Below are positions 1 through 7,168 of a stretch of 13,521 bases of DNA, in pieces. Each line of letters opens with the position of its first letter. Position 1 is the first letter of the stretch. A program made the translations under genes and the position numbers. Source of the DNA: Chloroflexota bacterium (GTDB lineage: Bacteria; Chloroflexota; Anaerolineae; Promineifilales; Promineifilaceae); contig CP070688.1 of the NCBI GenBank assembly GCA_020353135.1, forward strand, positions 866,850 to 880,370. Direction: 5' to 3'. Below the pieces are notes generated by a model. That model searched no databases. It saw only the letters and a program-made list of their open reading frames with translations, and was not told the DNA's origin.

Positions 1-40
1 AACTATCGGTTAGCCGATTTCAGATGGATAAACGGTTATC

Positions 41-334
41 ATGGCCTTATCAATACAAGATGTCGAGAAGATCGCCTCTTTGGCCCGTCTTGAGTTGACG
101 GCCGAAGAAAAGGCTCTATATCAGGAACAGCTATCGGCGGTCTTGGCTTATGCCGAGCGGCTCAACGAACTCGACATTCGCGATGTGCCGCCGACATCAT
201 CGGCCGTTCCCTTGAAGAATGTCCTGCGTGAGGATGAAGTCCGGTCGTCACTGGCCCTGGAAGATACCCTGTACAATGCCCCTGATTCAGCCCAGGATCA
301 ATTCAGGATCCAGGCCGTGTTCGACGGCGATTAG
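41..334 (+). CDS. gatC: Asp/Glu-tRNA(Asn/Gln) amidotransferase subunit C
   Basis: GatC is the small subunit of the GatCAB amidotransferase, which converts Glu-tRNA(Gln) or Asp-tRNA(Asn) to the amidated form in the cytoplasm; it wraps around and stabilises GatA. The 97 residues match the usual family length of about 95. The N-terminus has the helical pattern expected (IQDVEKIASLARLEL, then an EE...Y..QL segment), and the C-terminal half carries the conserved N-LRED-E stretch followed by an NAPD motif and an F-rich end. The ATG at 41 is the natural family start. Its Shine-Dalgarno is weak, with only a purine patch around 22-28, and a GATAA/TTATC mini-hairpin (27-31/36-40) lies just before the start. 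gatA follows directly, which supports the call. The upstream operon context is outside the window. Confidence 0.95.
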   Translation: MALSIQDVEKIASLARLELTAEEKALYQEQLSAVLAYAERLNELDIRDVPPTSSAVPLKNVLREDEVRSSLALEDTLYNAPDSAQDQFRIQAVFDGD

Positions 335-397
335 CCTGGCCGCATAACCATGCGGGGGCGTCCAACCAGGCCGGTTGTTCTACGCACAAGCTTTACA

Positions 398-1894
398 ATG
401 GATCTGATTTCCCTGACTCTAACCGAATTAAGTCATGCTCTGCGCCAGGGTGAAACGACCAGCGTGGCGGCGACCCAGGCCACTTTGGAGCGCATCGTAA
501 GCCTGGATAACGACGTTCGTTGCTACCTGACAATCAGCGATGAGTTGGCCCTGGAACAAGCGGCCGAAGCCGACGCACGTAGAGCGCGCGGCGAGGACGG
601 ACCCTTGCTGGGTATCCCCATCGCGGTCAAAGATATTATCTGCACCCAGGGAGTGGAGACGACGGCCGGCAGCAAGATCCTGAAGGGTTTCATCCCACCT
701 TACGATGCTTTTGTGGTCGAACGACTCAAGGCTGCCGGAGCTGTCATCTTGGGGAAGACGAACACCGACGAGTTCGCCATGGGCTCCTCGACCGAGAACT
801 CAGCCTATTTCACCACCGCCAATCCCTGGCATCTCGGCCGGGTGGCCGGCGGCAGCAGCGGCGGCAGCGCGGCGGCCGTGGCCGCCAGGATGGCTTTTGG
901 CGCCTTGGGCACCGATACCGGCGGTAGTGTCCGGCAGCCGGCCTCATTTTGTGGCCTGGTGGGCTTGCGTCCCACATACGGCCGGATGTCGCGCTGGGGT
1001 GTGATTGCCTTCGCTTCGTCCCTGGACCAGGTGGGCGCTTTCGGCCGGACGGTGGCCGACTGCACGGCCATGTTCCAGGCCACGGTTGGCTACGATCGCC
1101 GCGACAGCACCTCCCTGGATCGAGCTGTGCCCGACTACGCGACCGCTCTGAACGGCGACATCCGGGGACTGCGCATTGGCGTGCCAGCGGAGTACTTCAT
1201 CGAGGGCATAGAAGCTGACGTCAATCGGGCTGTGCGGGCGGCCATCGAGGAGCTGGCGCGGTTGGGCGCGCGAATCGTCGACATCTCTTTGCCGCACACC
1301 AAGTACGCCTTGCCAGTTTACTACTTGATCGCTCCGGCCGAAGCCAGCGCCAACCTGGCCCGCTATGACGGCGTACGCTATGGGCCGCGCGTAACCGGTC
1401 AAGACTTACTGGGATCTTACAAGCAAACCCGGGCTCTATTTGGACCGGAAGTAAAGCGCCGCATCATGCTGGGCACCTACGCTCTGAGCGCCGGTTACTA
1501 TGACGCCTATTACGGCCGGGCTTCGAAAGTACGCACCCTGATCAAGAACGATTTTCAGGCTGCTTTTGAGAAGGTAGACGTCATCGCCGCACCAACCAGT
1601 CCGACGACTGCGTTTGCCATCGGCGAGCGAGCCGCCGATCCACTGAGCATGTACCTGGCCGATATCCTCACATTGCCGCTGAACCTCAGCGCTGCCTGCG
1701 GCTTGTCGCTGCCGTGTGGGTTTGATGAACAGGGTTTGCCCATTGGTCTACAATTGATGGGTAATACGCTGGATGAGGCGACGATCCTGAATGTGGCTCA
1801 TGCCTACGAACAAGCGACTGAATGGCATAAACGGCTGGCACCGGTAGGGCAGCACGTTTCGGCCAAAGCCAACCTTTCAACGGGTATAAATTGA
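398..1894 (+). CDS. gatA: Asp/Glu-tRNA(Asn/Gln) amidotransferase subunit A (amidase)
   Basis: GatA is the glutaminase subunit of GatCAB: it hydrolyses glutamine and passes ammonia to GatB. It belongs to the amidase-signature family. The Ser-cisSer-Lys triad is visible: K78 in GIPIAVKDI, S153 in the GGSSGGS glycine/serine loop and S177 in GTDTGGSVRQP, numbered from the ATG at 398. That start gives 498 residues, close to the usual 480-490, and places the MDLISLTLTELSHALR segment at the N-terminus as in relatives. An in-frame ATG at 350 would add 16 arginine/proline-rich residues that do not look like the family and has no clear ribosome-binding site; the start at 398 is also poorly served, so the choice rests on family alignment. 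The gene lies 63 bp after gatC. Product call is secure; exact start is moderately sure. Confidence 0.95.
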   Translation: MDLISLTLTELSHALRQGETTSVAATQATLERIVSLDNDVRCYLTISDELALEQAAEADARRARGEDGPLLGIPIAVKDIICTQGVETTAGSKILKGFIPPYDAFVVERLKAAGAVILGKTNTDEFAMGSSTENSAYFTTANPWHLGRVAGGSSGGSAAAVAARMAFGALGTDTGGSVRQPASFCGLVGLRPTYGRMSRWGVIAFASSLDQVGAFGRTVADCTAMFQATVGYDRRDSTSLDRAVPDYATALNGDIRGLRIGVPAEYFIEGIEADVNRAVRAAIEELARLGARIVDISLPHTKYALPVYYLIAPAEASANLARYDGVRYGPRVTGQDLLGSYKQTRALFGPEVKRRIMLGTYALSAGYYDAYYGRASKVRTLIKNDFQAAFEKVDVIAAPTSPTTAFAIGERAADPLSMYLADILTLPLNLSAACGLSLPCGFDEQGLPIGLQLMGNTLDEATILNVAHAYEQATEWHKRLAPVGQHVSAKANLSTGIN

Positions 1895-1934
1895 TAGAGC
1901 AGCCGCCTTTTGCGCTGCCAAAGGACGTGAATCA

Positions 1935-2936
1935 ATGAAAGTTATCATACTTCTGGCCGGATACGGTACCCGTCTCCGGCCGCACACCTGGAGCCGTCCT
2001 AAACCTATCCTCAGGGTGGCCGGCAATACGGTGGTCGGTCACCTGTTGGAGCTCTTGACCGATCTGACAACCGAGGAGGTCATATTTGTGGTCGGCTACC
2101 GGGGCGATCAGATTGAGGCCTGGATTCGCGAGAATTATCCGCATCTGGACAGCCGTTTCGTGGTACAGGAACAGGCCCTGGGCCAGGCTCACGCCGTCTG
2201 GTTGTGTCGCGAGTACATGGACGACGGTGATGTGTTGCTGGCCTTTGGCGACGGCATCGTCGAAGCCGATTACCCCAATCTGGCCGATCCGGCCGCCGAC
2301 GGCGTCTTCCTGGTGAAGGAAGTGGAAGATCCGCGCCGTTTCGGCGTCAGCGTCCTGGACGAAGAGGGTTACATTAGCGACTTCATCGAGAAGCCGCCTA
2401 CCATGGAACATAGACTGGCAATCGCCGGAATATACTGGTTCCGTAACGGCCGCTTCCTGTCAGAGGCCGTCGATCAGGTAATCAAGAGTGACCGCAAGAC
2501 TCTGGGTGAATACTTCATGGCCGACGCATTCCAAATCATGCTTGAACAGGGCGCCAAGCTGCGCACGATGGAGGTACAACAGTGGGCTGATGCGGGTACA
2601 CGAGAAGCCATTCTACACACCAATCAGCGCTTGCTGGCCGCTGGCTACGGCAGCCATGACGCTCTCGAACGTGGTTACGCCGATGGCTTCACCGTGGTCC
2701 CGCCCGTATACATTCACCCGTCGGCCGATATTGAAGCATCGGTCATCGGTCCCTACGCGACGATTGAGGCCAACGTGAAGATCAGAAATTCTGTCGTTCG
2801 CGATAGCATCATCGATCCGGGCGCTGAAATACGGGATGCCATTCTCGAGAATGCCCTGATCGGCGAGAACGCCGATGTCACCGGCCATGGCAAAGCGCTC
2901 TTTGTCGGCGACAACTCCTCAGTCGATCTCGGCTGA
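1935..2936 (+). CDS. sugar-phosphate nucleotidylyltransferase with hexapeptide-repeat C-terminal tail
   Basis: This protein probably joins a sugar-1-phosphate to a nucleoside triphosphate to give an NDP-sugar. The N-terminal nucleotidyltransferase fold shows G9-Y-G-T-R13-L-R-P followed by K23-P24, the GxGTR...KP signature. An FGDG motif holds a likely metal-binding D106, and W217-A-D219-A-G-T matches the second metal/active-site motif of RmlA- and GlmU-like enzymes. From about residue 258 to 325 there are isoleucine/valine-spaced hexapeptide-like turns (IHPSADI, VIGPYATI, NVKIRNSVV, SIIDPGAEI), which predict a short left-handed beta-helix. The layout resembles the two-domain archaeal/bacterial sugar-1-P nucleotidylyltransferases. 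Nucleotide and sugar specificity cannot be read from sequence. AAGGA at 1921-1925 lies 9 nt before the ATG and supports the start. It is followed 27 bp later by the aminotransferase and then a glycosyltransferase, suggesting glycan precursor supply. Confidence 0.85.
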   Translation: MKVIILLAGYGTRLRPHTWSRPKPILRVAGNTVVGHLLELLTDLTTEEVIFVVGYRGDQIEAWIRENYPHLDSRFVVQEQALGQAHAVWLCREYMDDGDVLLAFGDGIVEADYPNLADPAADGVFLVKEVEDPRRFGVSVLDEEGYISDFIEKPPTMEHRLAIAGIYWFRNGRFLSEAVDQVIKSDRKTLGEYFMADAFQIMLEQGAKLRTMEVQQWADAGTREAILHTNQRLLAAGYGSHDALERGYADGFTVVPPVYIHPSADIEASVIGPYATIEANVKIRNSVVRDSIIDPGAEIRDAILENALIGENADVTGHGKALFVGDNSSVDLG

Positions 2937-2963
2937 AAGCTAACAACAATCGAAGGTAAGCAC

Positions 2964-4124
2964 ATGCGCAATTTCATCTCCCACAGAGTGGCTCACACGC
3001 CACCTTCAGGCATTCGCAAGTTCTTTGATATCGCCGCCACCATGGATAGCGTCATCTCTCTGGGAATCGGCGAGCCGGATTTCATCACTCCCGAGCCTAT
3101 TCTGCAGGCCGGCATCGCCTCGTTAGAACAGGGCGAAACTCAATATACATCGAACAGCGGCACGGTTGAGCTGCGATCAGCTCTCAGCCGCCATATAGAA
3201 AAGCTATACGGCGTCAGTTACGACCCGGAATCAGAGATCCTGGCTACCGTGGGCGTAAGTGAGGCGCTATACCTGGCCCTGACGGCCGTAGTCGACCCGG
3301 GAGACGAGGTCATCATTCCGGAGCCATGCTTTGTGTCCTACGGGCCTGAAGTTTCCTTCGCCGGCGGCGTCCCGGTCAACGTGGCCACCTACGTCGAGGA
3401 CGATTTCCAGGTGACGGCCGCTACTATTGAAGCGGCCATAACGCCCAAGACCAAGGCCATCTTGATCGGCTATCCCAATAACCCAACTGGGGCGGTCATG
3501 TCACGCGACATCATGCAGGAGATCGCCGACTTAGCGGCCGCCAGAGACCTGTTGTTGATTTCCGACGAGATATATGACCGGCTGGTTTACGGCGTCGATC
3601 ACACTTGTGTACCCGCCTTACCTGGCGCTCGCGACCGCACCATCCTGTTGGGCGGCTTCAGCAAAGACTACGCGATGACTGGCTGGCGAATCGGCTACGC
3701 ATGCGCCAAGCCAGACCTGTCGGCCGCGATGCGCAAAGTCCACCAGTACACGATCATGTCGGCGCCGACGACAGCCCAGGCCGCCGCCCTGGTAGCTCTG
3801 GAACAGGGCGACCGCCATGTGGAACAGATGCGCCAGGAATACGACCGTCGAAGACGACTCATCGTCGACGGCTTCAATACGCTGGGGCTCGACTGCTTCG
3901 AGCCGCGAGGCGCCTTTTACGCTTTTCCTTCTATTGTCGCCAGCGGCATGAGCAGCGACGATTTTGCCATGCGCCTGCTGGACGAAGAAGAAGTGGCCAT
4001 GGTACCGGGCGACGCCTTTGGTCAAAGCGGCGCTGGTTTCGTCCGCGCCTCCTATGCCACGGCCTACGAGCAGATCGAGGAAGCGCTGAATCGTATCGAG
4101 TCATTCATGCGCCGGCATGGTTGA
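2964..4124 (+). CDS. class I/II (fold type I) PLP-dependent aminotransferase, AspC-like
   Basis: This is a PLP aminotransferase of the aspartate aminotransferase superfamily, 386 residues, near the usual 380-400. Visible landmarks are the N-terminal PPSGIRKFFDIA and SLGIGEPDF segments, Y170-PNNPTG176 (cofactor-contacting Asn), S200-D201-E202-I-Y204 (Asp to the pyridine nitrogen), the PLP lysine K234 in GGFSKDYAMTGWRIGY, and a C-terminal R361 in GFVRASY that should bind the substrate alpha-carboxylate. This set suggests an active enzyme. It is not a DegT-type sugar aminotransferase, so its link to the flanking sugar genes is unclear; aspartate, alanine or aromatic amino acids are all possible substrates. 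GAAGG at 2952-2956 sits 7 nt before the ATG. The leader TAACAACA just upstream recurs before the next gene. Confidence 0.92.
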   Translation: MRNFISHRVAHTPPSGIRKFFDIAATMDSVISLGIGEPDFITPEPILQAGIASLEQGETQYTSNSGTVELRSALSRHIEKLYGVSYDPESEILATVGVSEALYLALTAVVDPGDEVIIPEPCFVSYGPEVSFAGGVPVNVATYVEDDFQVTAATIEAAITPKTKAILIGYPNNPTGAVMSRDIMQEIADLAAARDLLLISDEIYDRLVYGVDHTCVPALPGARDRTILLGGFSKDYAMTGWRIGYACAKPDLSAAMRKVHQYTIMSAPTTAQAAALVALEQGDRHVEQMRQEYDRRRRLIVDGFNTLGLDCFEPRGAFYAFPSIVASGMSSDDFAMRLLDEEEVAMVPGDAFGQSGAGFVRASYATAYEQIEEALNRIESFMRRHG

Positions 4125-4127
4125 TGA

Positions 4128-4198
4128 CGCCGGCATTTTCCTGGAAACTCCGAAGCTCGTAGAGGCGTTTCCAGGAAGATCGGTCCAAGTTTCCGGCG
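4128..4198. repeat. 71-nt nested inverted repeat / stem-loop between aminotransferase and glycosyltransferase genes
   Basis: An inner perfect 11-bp inverted repeat (TTCCTGGAAAC at 4138-4148 against GTTTCCAGGAA at 4167-4177, loop 18 nt, extendable through a G-U pair to 4136/4179) lies inside an outer GC-only 6-bp pair (CGCCGG 4128-4133, CCGGCG 4193-4198). Each inner arm is itself a near palindrome of the form TTTCC-N-GGAA, centred 31 bp apart, and a looser copy (TTTCCGGCGAAA) lies at 4190-4201. No T-tract follows, so it is not a standard intrinsic terminator. It could be an RNA processing or attenuation structure, a pair of protein-binding sites, or a copy of a dispersed intergenic repeat. The inverted repeats are directly visible; the role is inference. 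Confidence 0.6.
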
Positions 4199-4231
4199 AA
4201 ATGAACTAAGCGTAACAACAGAAGGAAGCTC

Positions 4232-5458
4232 GTGAGAATTCTGATACCCAACCATTTTCCCCTACAGGGATCAGGCAGCGGCATCTATACATTGAACCTG
4301 GCCAAGGAATTGGTCAGCCTGGGTCACGAGGTGCTGGTTATCGTTCCCGAGCACCAGCCAATCCCTGAGGATCGCTATCCGTTCCCGGTGGAAGTGATCT
4401 TATTCAACAACGGCCAAAACGAGCGGCTGGCCGAGGCCGCCTTCAATTTTCCTTGCTTCACGACCCATCCCCGGAGCGTGCAGACCTTCTATGACCTGTC
4501 TGATGGACAATTAGAGGCTTACGTAGAGCTGTGGCGAAGGCACATTTCCCGGGCAGTCGAGGATTTTGCACCTGACGTCGTCCACGGGCATCATGTCTGG
4601 GTCGCGCCCTACGTGGCGACCGAGTTGGGTTTGCCAACGGTCATTAGCGTGCACGGCACGGATCTGATGGGCTTTCGGGACGGTCACCGTTACCGGCCGA
4701 TGGCCCTGGCGGCCGCCGAACGGGCATACGGGCTAATCGCCATTTCTCGCCAGGTCTCGGCCGACGCCATAGCCACTTATCAAGTGCCAAAGGAGAAAAT
4801 ACACCTGATATGGAACGGCTTCGACTCGGGGATCTTCAAGCTCATTCCCGGAGCGACGCGAGAGTCGGTGCCGGCCGAATTTGGCATAACGTCGCCGAAC
4901 GGCGGCGCCGACCGGCCACTGGTCAGTTTCGTCGGCAAATTCACCAGCTTCAAAGGCATCGACGTCTTACTTCGAGCGGCAGCCATCTATGAACAGGCTG
5001 TACCGGGTATTCGTACCGTCCTGGTGGGTCACGGCCAATTGTTTGGTCAAATGCGCTCGCTAAGCGACGAGTTGGACCTACGGAATGTCCACTTCCTCGG
5101 TCATCAGCCGCAGCCAGAAGTGGCCCGGATCTACAATGCGGCCGATGTCTCGGTAGTCCCCTCCCGGGTTGAGCCTTTTGGCCTGGTCGCCGTAGAAGCC
5201 TTGGCCTGCGGCACGCCTGTGGTGGCCACCGACGAGGGCGGTTTGCCGGATTTCATCAACGATCGCGTCGGCGCCCTGGTGCCGGTTGACGACCATGCCG
5301 CCTTGGCCGAAGCCATAATCGGGGAGGTGAAAAACGGCACGAAAGCAACTAAGGGCGCTTATGCCGCCCAATATGCGGCCGAGGGCTTCAGTTGGGCAGG
5401 ACAGGTGGCCAAGATGGCCGCACTGTACGAGAGCGCACAGGGGTATGCCAGGAAATAA
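4232..5458 (+). CDS. GT4-family glycosyltransferase (GT-B fold)
   Basis: This is a retaining glycosyltransferase of the GT4 type, 408 residues, likely acting at the cytoplasmic face of the membrane on an NDP-sugar donor. The N-terminal Rossmann half starts with RILIPNHFPLQGSGSGIY, where the glycine-rich loop resembles the acceptor-side loop of GT4 enzymes, followed by NLAKELVSLGHEVLVIVP and a central HGTDL segment. The C-terminal half has the donor-binding FVGKFTSFKGIDVLL strand-loop and the E-x7-E motif at E314 and E322 in EPFGLVAVEALACGTPVVAT. The start is a GTG with AAGGA at 4222-4226, 5 nt upstream. The stop shares one base with the gatB start (TAATG), so the two are probably translated together. 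Donor and acceptor cannot be deduced; the nucleotidylyltransferase three genes earlier may supply the donor. Confidence 0.92.
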   Translation: MRILIPNHFPLQGSGSGIYTLNLAKELVSLGHEVLVIVPEHQPIPEDRYPFPVEVILFNNGQNERLAEAAFNFPCFTTHPRSVQTFYDLSDGQLEAYVELWRRHISRAVEDFAPDVVHGHHVWVAPYVATELGLPTVISVHGTDLMGFRDGHRYRPMALAAAERAYGLIAISRQVSADAIATYQVPKEKIHLIWNGFDSGIFKLIPGATRESVPAEFGITSPNGGADRPLVSFVGKFTSFKGIDVLLRAAAIYEQAVPGIRTVLVGHGQLFGQMRSLSDELDLRNVHFLGHQPQPEVARIYNAADVSVVPSRVEPFGLVAVEALACGTPVVATDEGGLPDFINDRVGALVPVDDHAALAEAIIGEVKNGTKATKGAYAAQYAAEGFSWAGQVAKMAALYESAQGYARK

Positions 5459-6939
5459 TGAACGGCTACGAGCCCGTCATCGGCCTGGAGATCCACGCCG
5501 AGCTACTGACTAATTCCAAGATGTTCTGTGGCTGCCGCGTCGTTGACAGCGTGACGGCATCGCCAAATACGGCCGTGTGCCCGGTCTGCCTGGGCATGCC
5601 CGGCATGTTGCCGGTGATAAATAGGCGGGCCATTGAATTGGCGATGCGCGTCGGACTAGCCCTCAATTGCACCGTGCAGCGACACAATCTCTTTGCGCGC
5701 AAGAACTACTTCTACCCGGATCTACCAAAGGCCTACCAGATCAGCCAATACGAATTGCCACTGGCGATAGACGGTTGGCTGGACCTGGATTTGTCAAGCG
5801 TCAAGAATGGGACGGCCGGCGAAGAGTCAATCAGGCACGTTCGCATTCGCCGCGTTCACCTGGAAGAAGATACCGGAAAACTCACTCACCTGGAAGAGGG
5901 GCGCGGCTCCCTGGTGGACTTCAATCGATCCGGCGTTCCATTGCTGGAGATCGTTTCCGAGCCAGACTTGCGCTCGGTCGAAGAGGCCCGCCTGTACGCC
6001 GCCAAGATCCGCCAGATTCTGAGTTATCTTGAAGTCAATTCCGGCAACCTGGAGAAGGGCGTTATCCGTTTCGAGGCCAACGTGAGTGTGCGACCGGCCG
6101 GATCCTCGGAGTTTGGCACGCGCACGGAGATCAAGAACCTCAACAGCTTTCGCGCTCTTACCGACGCCATCGCCTATGAGTTTGATCGTCAGTCGGCGAT
6201 CCTGGCTTCTGGCGGGCGCATCATCCAGGACACCATGGGCTGGAGCGAAAATCGGCGGCAGACTTTCAGCCAGCGCGGTAAGGAGGAAGCCCACGACTAT
6301 CGATACTTCCCTGAACCCGATCTGCCGCCTTTGGAGATCGACGATGCCTGGATCGTCGAGGTCGGCCGGCATTTACCCGAACTTCCCGACGCCAAGCTGG
6401 CCCGCTACGTGAGCGAATTCGATCTTACGCTCTATGAGGCGGCGGTATTGACCGAGGATCGGCCGGTTGCCGAATGGTATGAATCTGCCGTGGACGCAGG
6501 TGGGGAACCGAAAACAGTCGCGAATTGGATGATCAACACGCTTTTCGCGCAGATGAATGAACATGGGCAAAGCATTGAGCAGATAACTGTCGAACCGGGG
6601 ATGCTAGTGGCCCTGATAAACCTGGTAGACAAAGCGGTCATCAACGCCAATACCGGCAAAGAGGTGTTGGCTGACATGTTCGCCACGGGCCGGTCGCCCC
6701 AGGCCATTGTCGAGGAAAAGGGGCTGGCCCAAATCTCCGACGAAGCTCAGATCGTGGACTTAATTGACCAGATTCTGGCCGATAACCCGGACCAGGTTGC
6801 CGCTTACCTGGACGGCGCCGACAAGTTACGCGGTTGGTTTACGGGGCAGGTAATGCGCGCCTCAGGTGGCAAGGCCAACCCGCGCCTGGTCAACCAGCTG
6901 CTTTCACGACAGTTAGCTGCCCTGAAGGCCGATAGCTAA
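5458..6939 (+). CDS. gatB: Asp/Glu-tRNA(Asn/Gln) amidotransferase subunit B
   Basis: GatB is the tRNA-binding kinase subunit of GatCAB: it phosphorylates the carboxylate of the misacylated amino acid and transfers ammonia from GatA. The ATG at 5458 gives 493 residues, close to the family norm, and begins with the expected YEPVIGLEIHAEL. A C-G-C ... C-P-V-C arrangement near residues 22-45 is the zinc-type cysteine cluster seen in many GatB proteins. YFYPDLPKAYQISQYELPL, HLEEDTGKLTH, DFNRSGVPLLEIVSEPDLRS and RYFPEPDLPPL are all conserved signatures. The last 150 or so residues form the helical YqeY-like tail that grips tRNA, ending in ASGGKANPRLVNQLL. A longer in-frame TTG start at 5392 would overlap the glycosyltransferase by 67 bases and is rejected. 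AGGA at 5450-5453 serves as RBS. GatB lies three genes from gatCA, which is unusual. Confidence 0.97.
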   Translation: MNGYEPVIGLEIHAELLTNSKMFCGCRVVDSVTASPNTAVCPVCLGMPGMLPVINRRAIELAMRVGLALNCTVQRHNLFARKNYFYPDLPKAYQISQYELPLAIDGWLDLDLSSVKNGTAGEESIRHVRIRRVHLEEDTGKLTHLEEGRGSLVDFNRSGVPLLEIVSEPDLRSVEEARLYAAKIRQILSYLEVNSGNLEKGVIRFEANVSVRPAGSSEFGTRTEIKNLNSFRALTDAIAYEFDRQSAILASGGRIIQDTMGWSENRRQTFSQRGKEEAHDYRYFPEPDLPPLEIDDAWIVEVGRHLPELPDAKLARYVSEFDLTLYEAAVLTEDRPVAEWYESAVDAGGEPKTVANWMINTLFAQMNEHGQSIEQITVEPGMLVALINLVDKAVINANTGKEVLADMFATGRSPQAIVEEKGLAQISDEAQIVDLIDQILADNPDQVAAYLDGADKLRGWFTGQVMRASGGKANPRLVNQLLSRQLAALKADS

Positions 6940-6941
6940 AG

Positions 6942-7020
6942 GCTCACAGTTAACCACAAACGGCCAGTAATCACCCCTCACTAGGACCAATTACCTCTGT
7001 GAGCAGCCGCCTGGGCTCAC
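6942..7020. other. Intergenic segment with three mutually complementary GCTCAC/GTGAGC elements
   Basis: Immediately after the gatB stop, GCTCACAG (6942-6949) is complementary to CTGTGAGC (6997-7004), and the GTGAGC part of the latter is also complementary to GCTCAC (7015-7020) across a 10-nt loop. The middle element can therefore pair with either neighbour. No run of T follows, so an intrinsic terminator is not supported. The layout resembles alternative RNA pairings, but the stems are only 6-8 bp and one loop is 47 nt, so chance is possible. No gene is seen on either strand here that looks real. Confidence 0.35.
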
Positions 7021-7037
7021 GAGTAATTCACGGCGGT

Positions 7038-7073
7038 CACCTGAATTTATGTTATCATAAGTTACCTGAGGTG
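7038..7073. promoter_or_regulatory. Possible operator repeats around the promoter candidate
   Basis: ACCTGA occurs at 7039-7044 and again at 7064-7069, 25 bp apart, on either side of the candidate -10. The second copy sits in a perfect odd palindrome ACCTGAGGT (7064-7072), and the outermost bases form an inverted pair CACCT (7038-7042) and AGGTG (7069-7073). This could be a regulator-binding region, but the elements are short and no regulator is known here. Confidence 0.2.
7050..7058 (+). promoter_or_regulatory. Candidate extended -10 promoter for the sensory cassette
   Basis: TGTTATCAT fits the extended -10 form TGnTATAAT with one mismatch, in the most AT-rich patch of the intergenic space (7041-7062). 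No good -35 is seen at 17 bp; a TTCACG at 7027-7032 is spaced too far (20 bp). Extended -10 promoters can work without a -35. A start near 7065 would leave a leader of about 100 nt before the lipoprotein gene. Direct repeats of ACCTGA flank it (7039-7044 and 7064-7069). Confidence 0.35.
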
Positions 7074-7157
7074 GCTGGCGCTGTTCTGCCGACCTGTCCA
7101 TGGTAGCAAACACCCGAATGGCAACGCCGGGCTCGCCACAACAGGTAGATATCCTAT

Positions 7158-7162
7158 AGGAG
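7158..7162 (+). promoter_or_regulatory. Strong ribosome-binding site that defines the GTG start of the small lipoprotein gene
   Basis: AGGAG lies 6 nt before the GTG at 7169. An in-frame TAG at 7157-7159 rules out any longer version, so this site fixes the start. The core lies within the 10-bp palindrome TCCTATAGGA (7152-7161). Confidence 0.7.
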
Positions 7163-7168
7163 TTTGCA

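Noticed and set aside
1..40. Two mini-hairpins (ATCGG/CCGAT at 5-18 and GATAA/TTATC at 27-40) before gatC, the first followed by TTT
   Set aside because: Stems of only 5 bp with very short T-run; too weak to call a terminator or regulator, and the upstream gene is not visible.
350..397. Longer GatA start at 350 adding 16 residues
   Set aside because: The extra residues are Arg/Pro-rich and unlike GatA N-termini, no RBS precedes 350, and the ATG at 398 aligns with the family start.
944..1402. 152-codon minus-strand ORF inside gatA
   Set aside because: It lies wholly within a gene with all catalytic motifs intact and shows no recognisable domain; it results from GC-rich codon bias.
3605..4162. 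185-codon + strand ORF overlapping the end of the aminotransferase
   Set aside because: Frame-shifted shadow with Arg/Pro-rich composition; the aminotransferase frame is complete with its conserved C-terminal Arg.
5392..5457. Longer GatB start at a TTG, overlapping the glycosyltransferase
   Set aside because: The extension is out-of-frame translation of the glycosyltransferase end; ATG 5458 has an AGGA upstream and gives the family N-terminus.
6940..7040. Rho-independent terminator after gatB
   Set aside because: Inverted repeats exist but no T-tract follows any of them.
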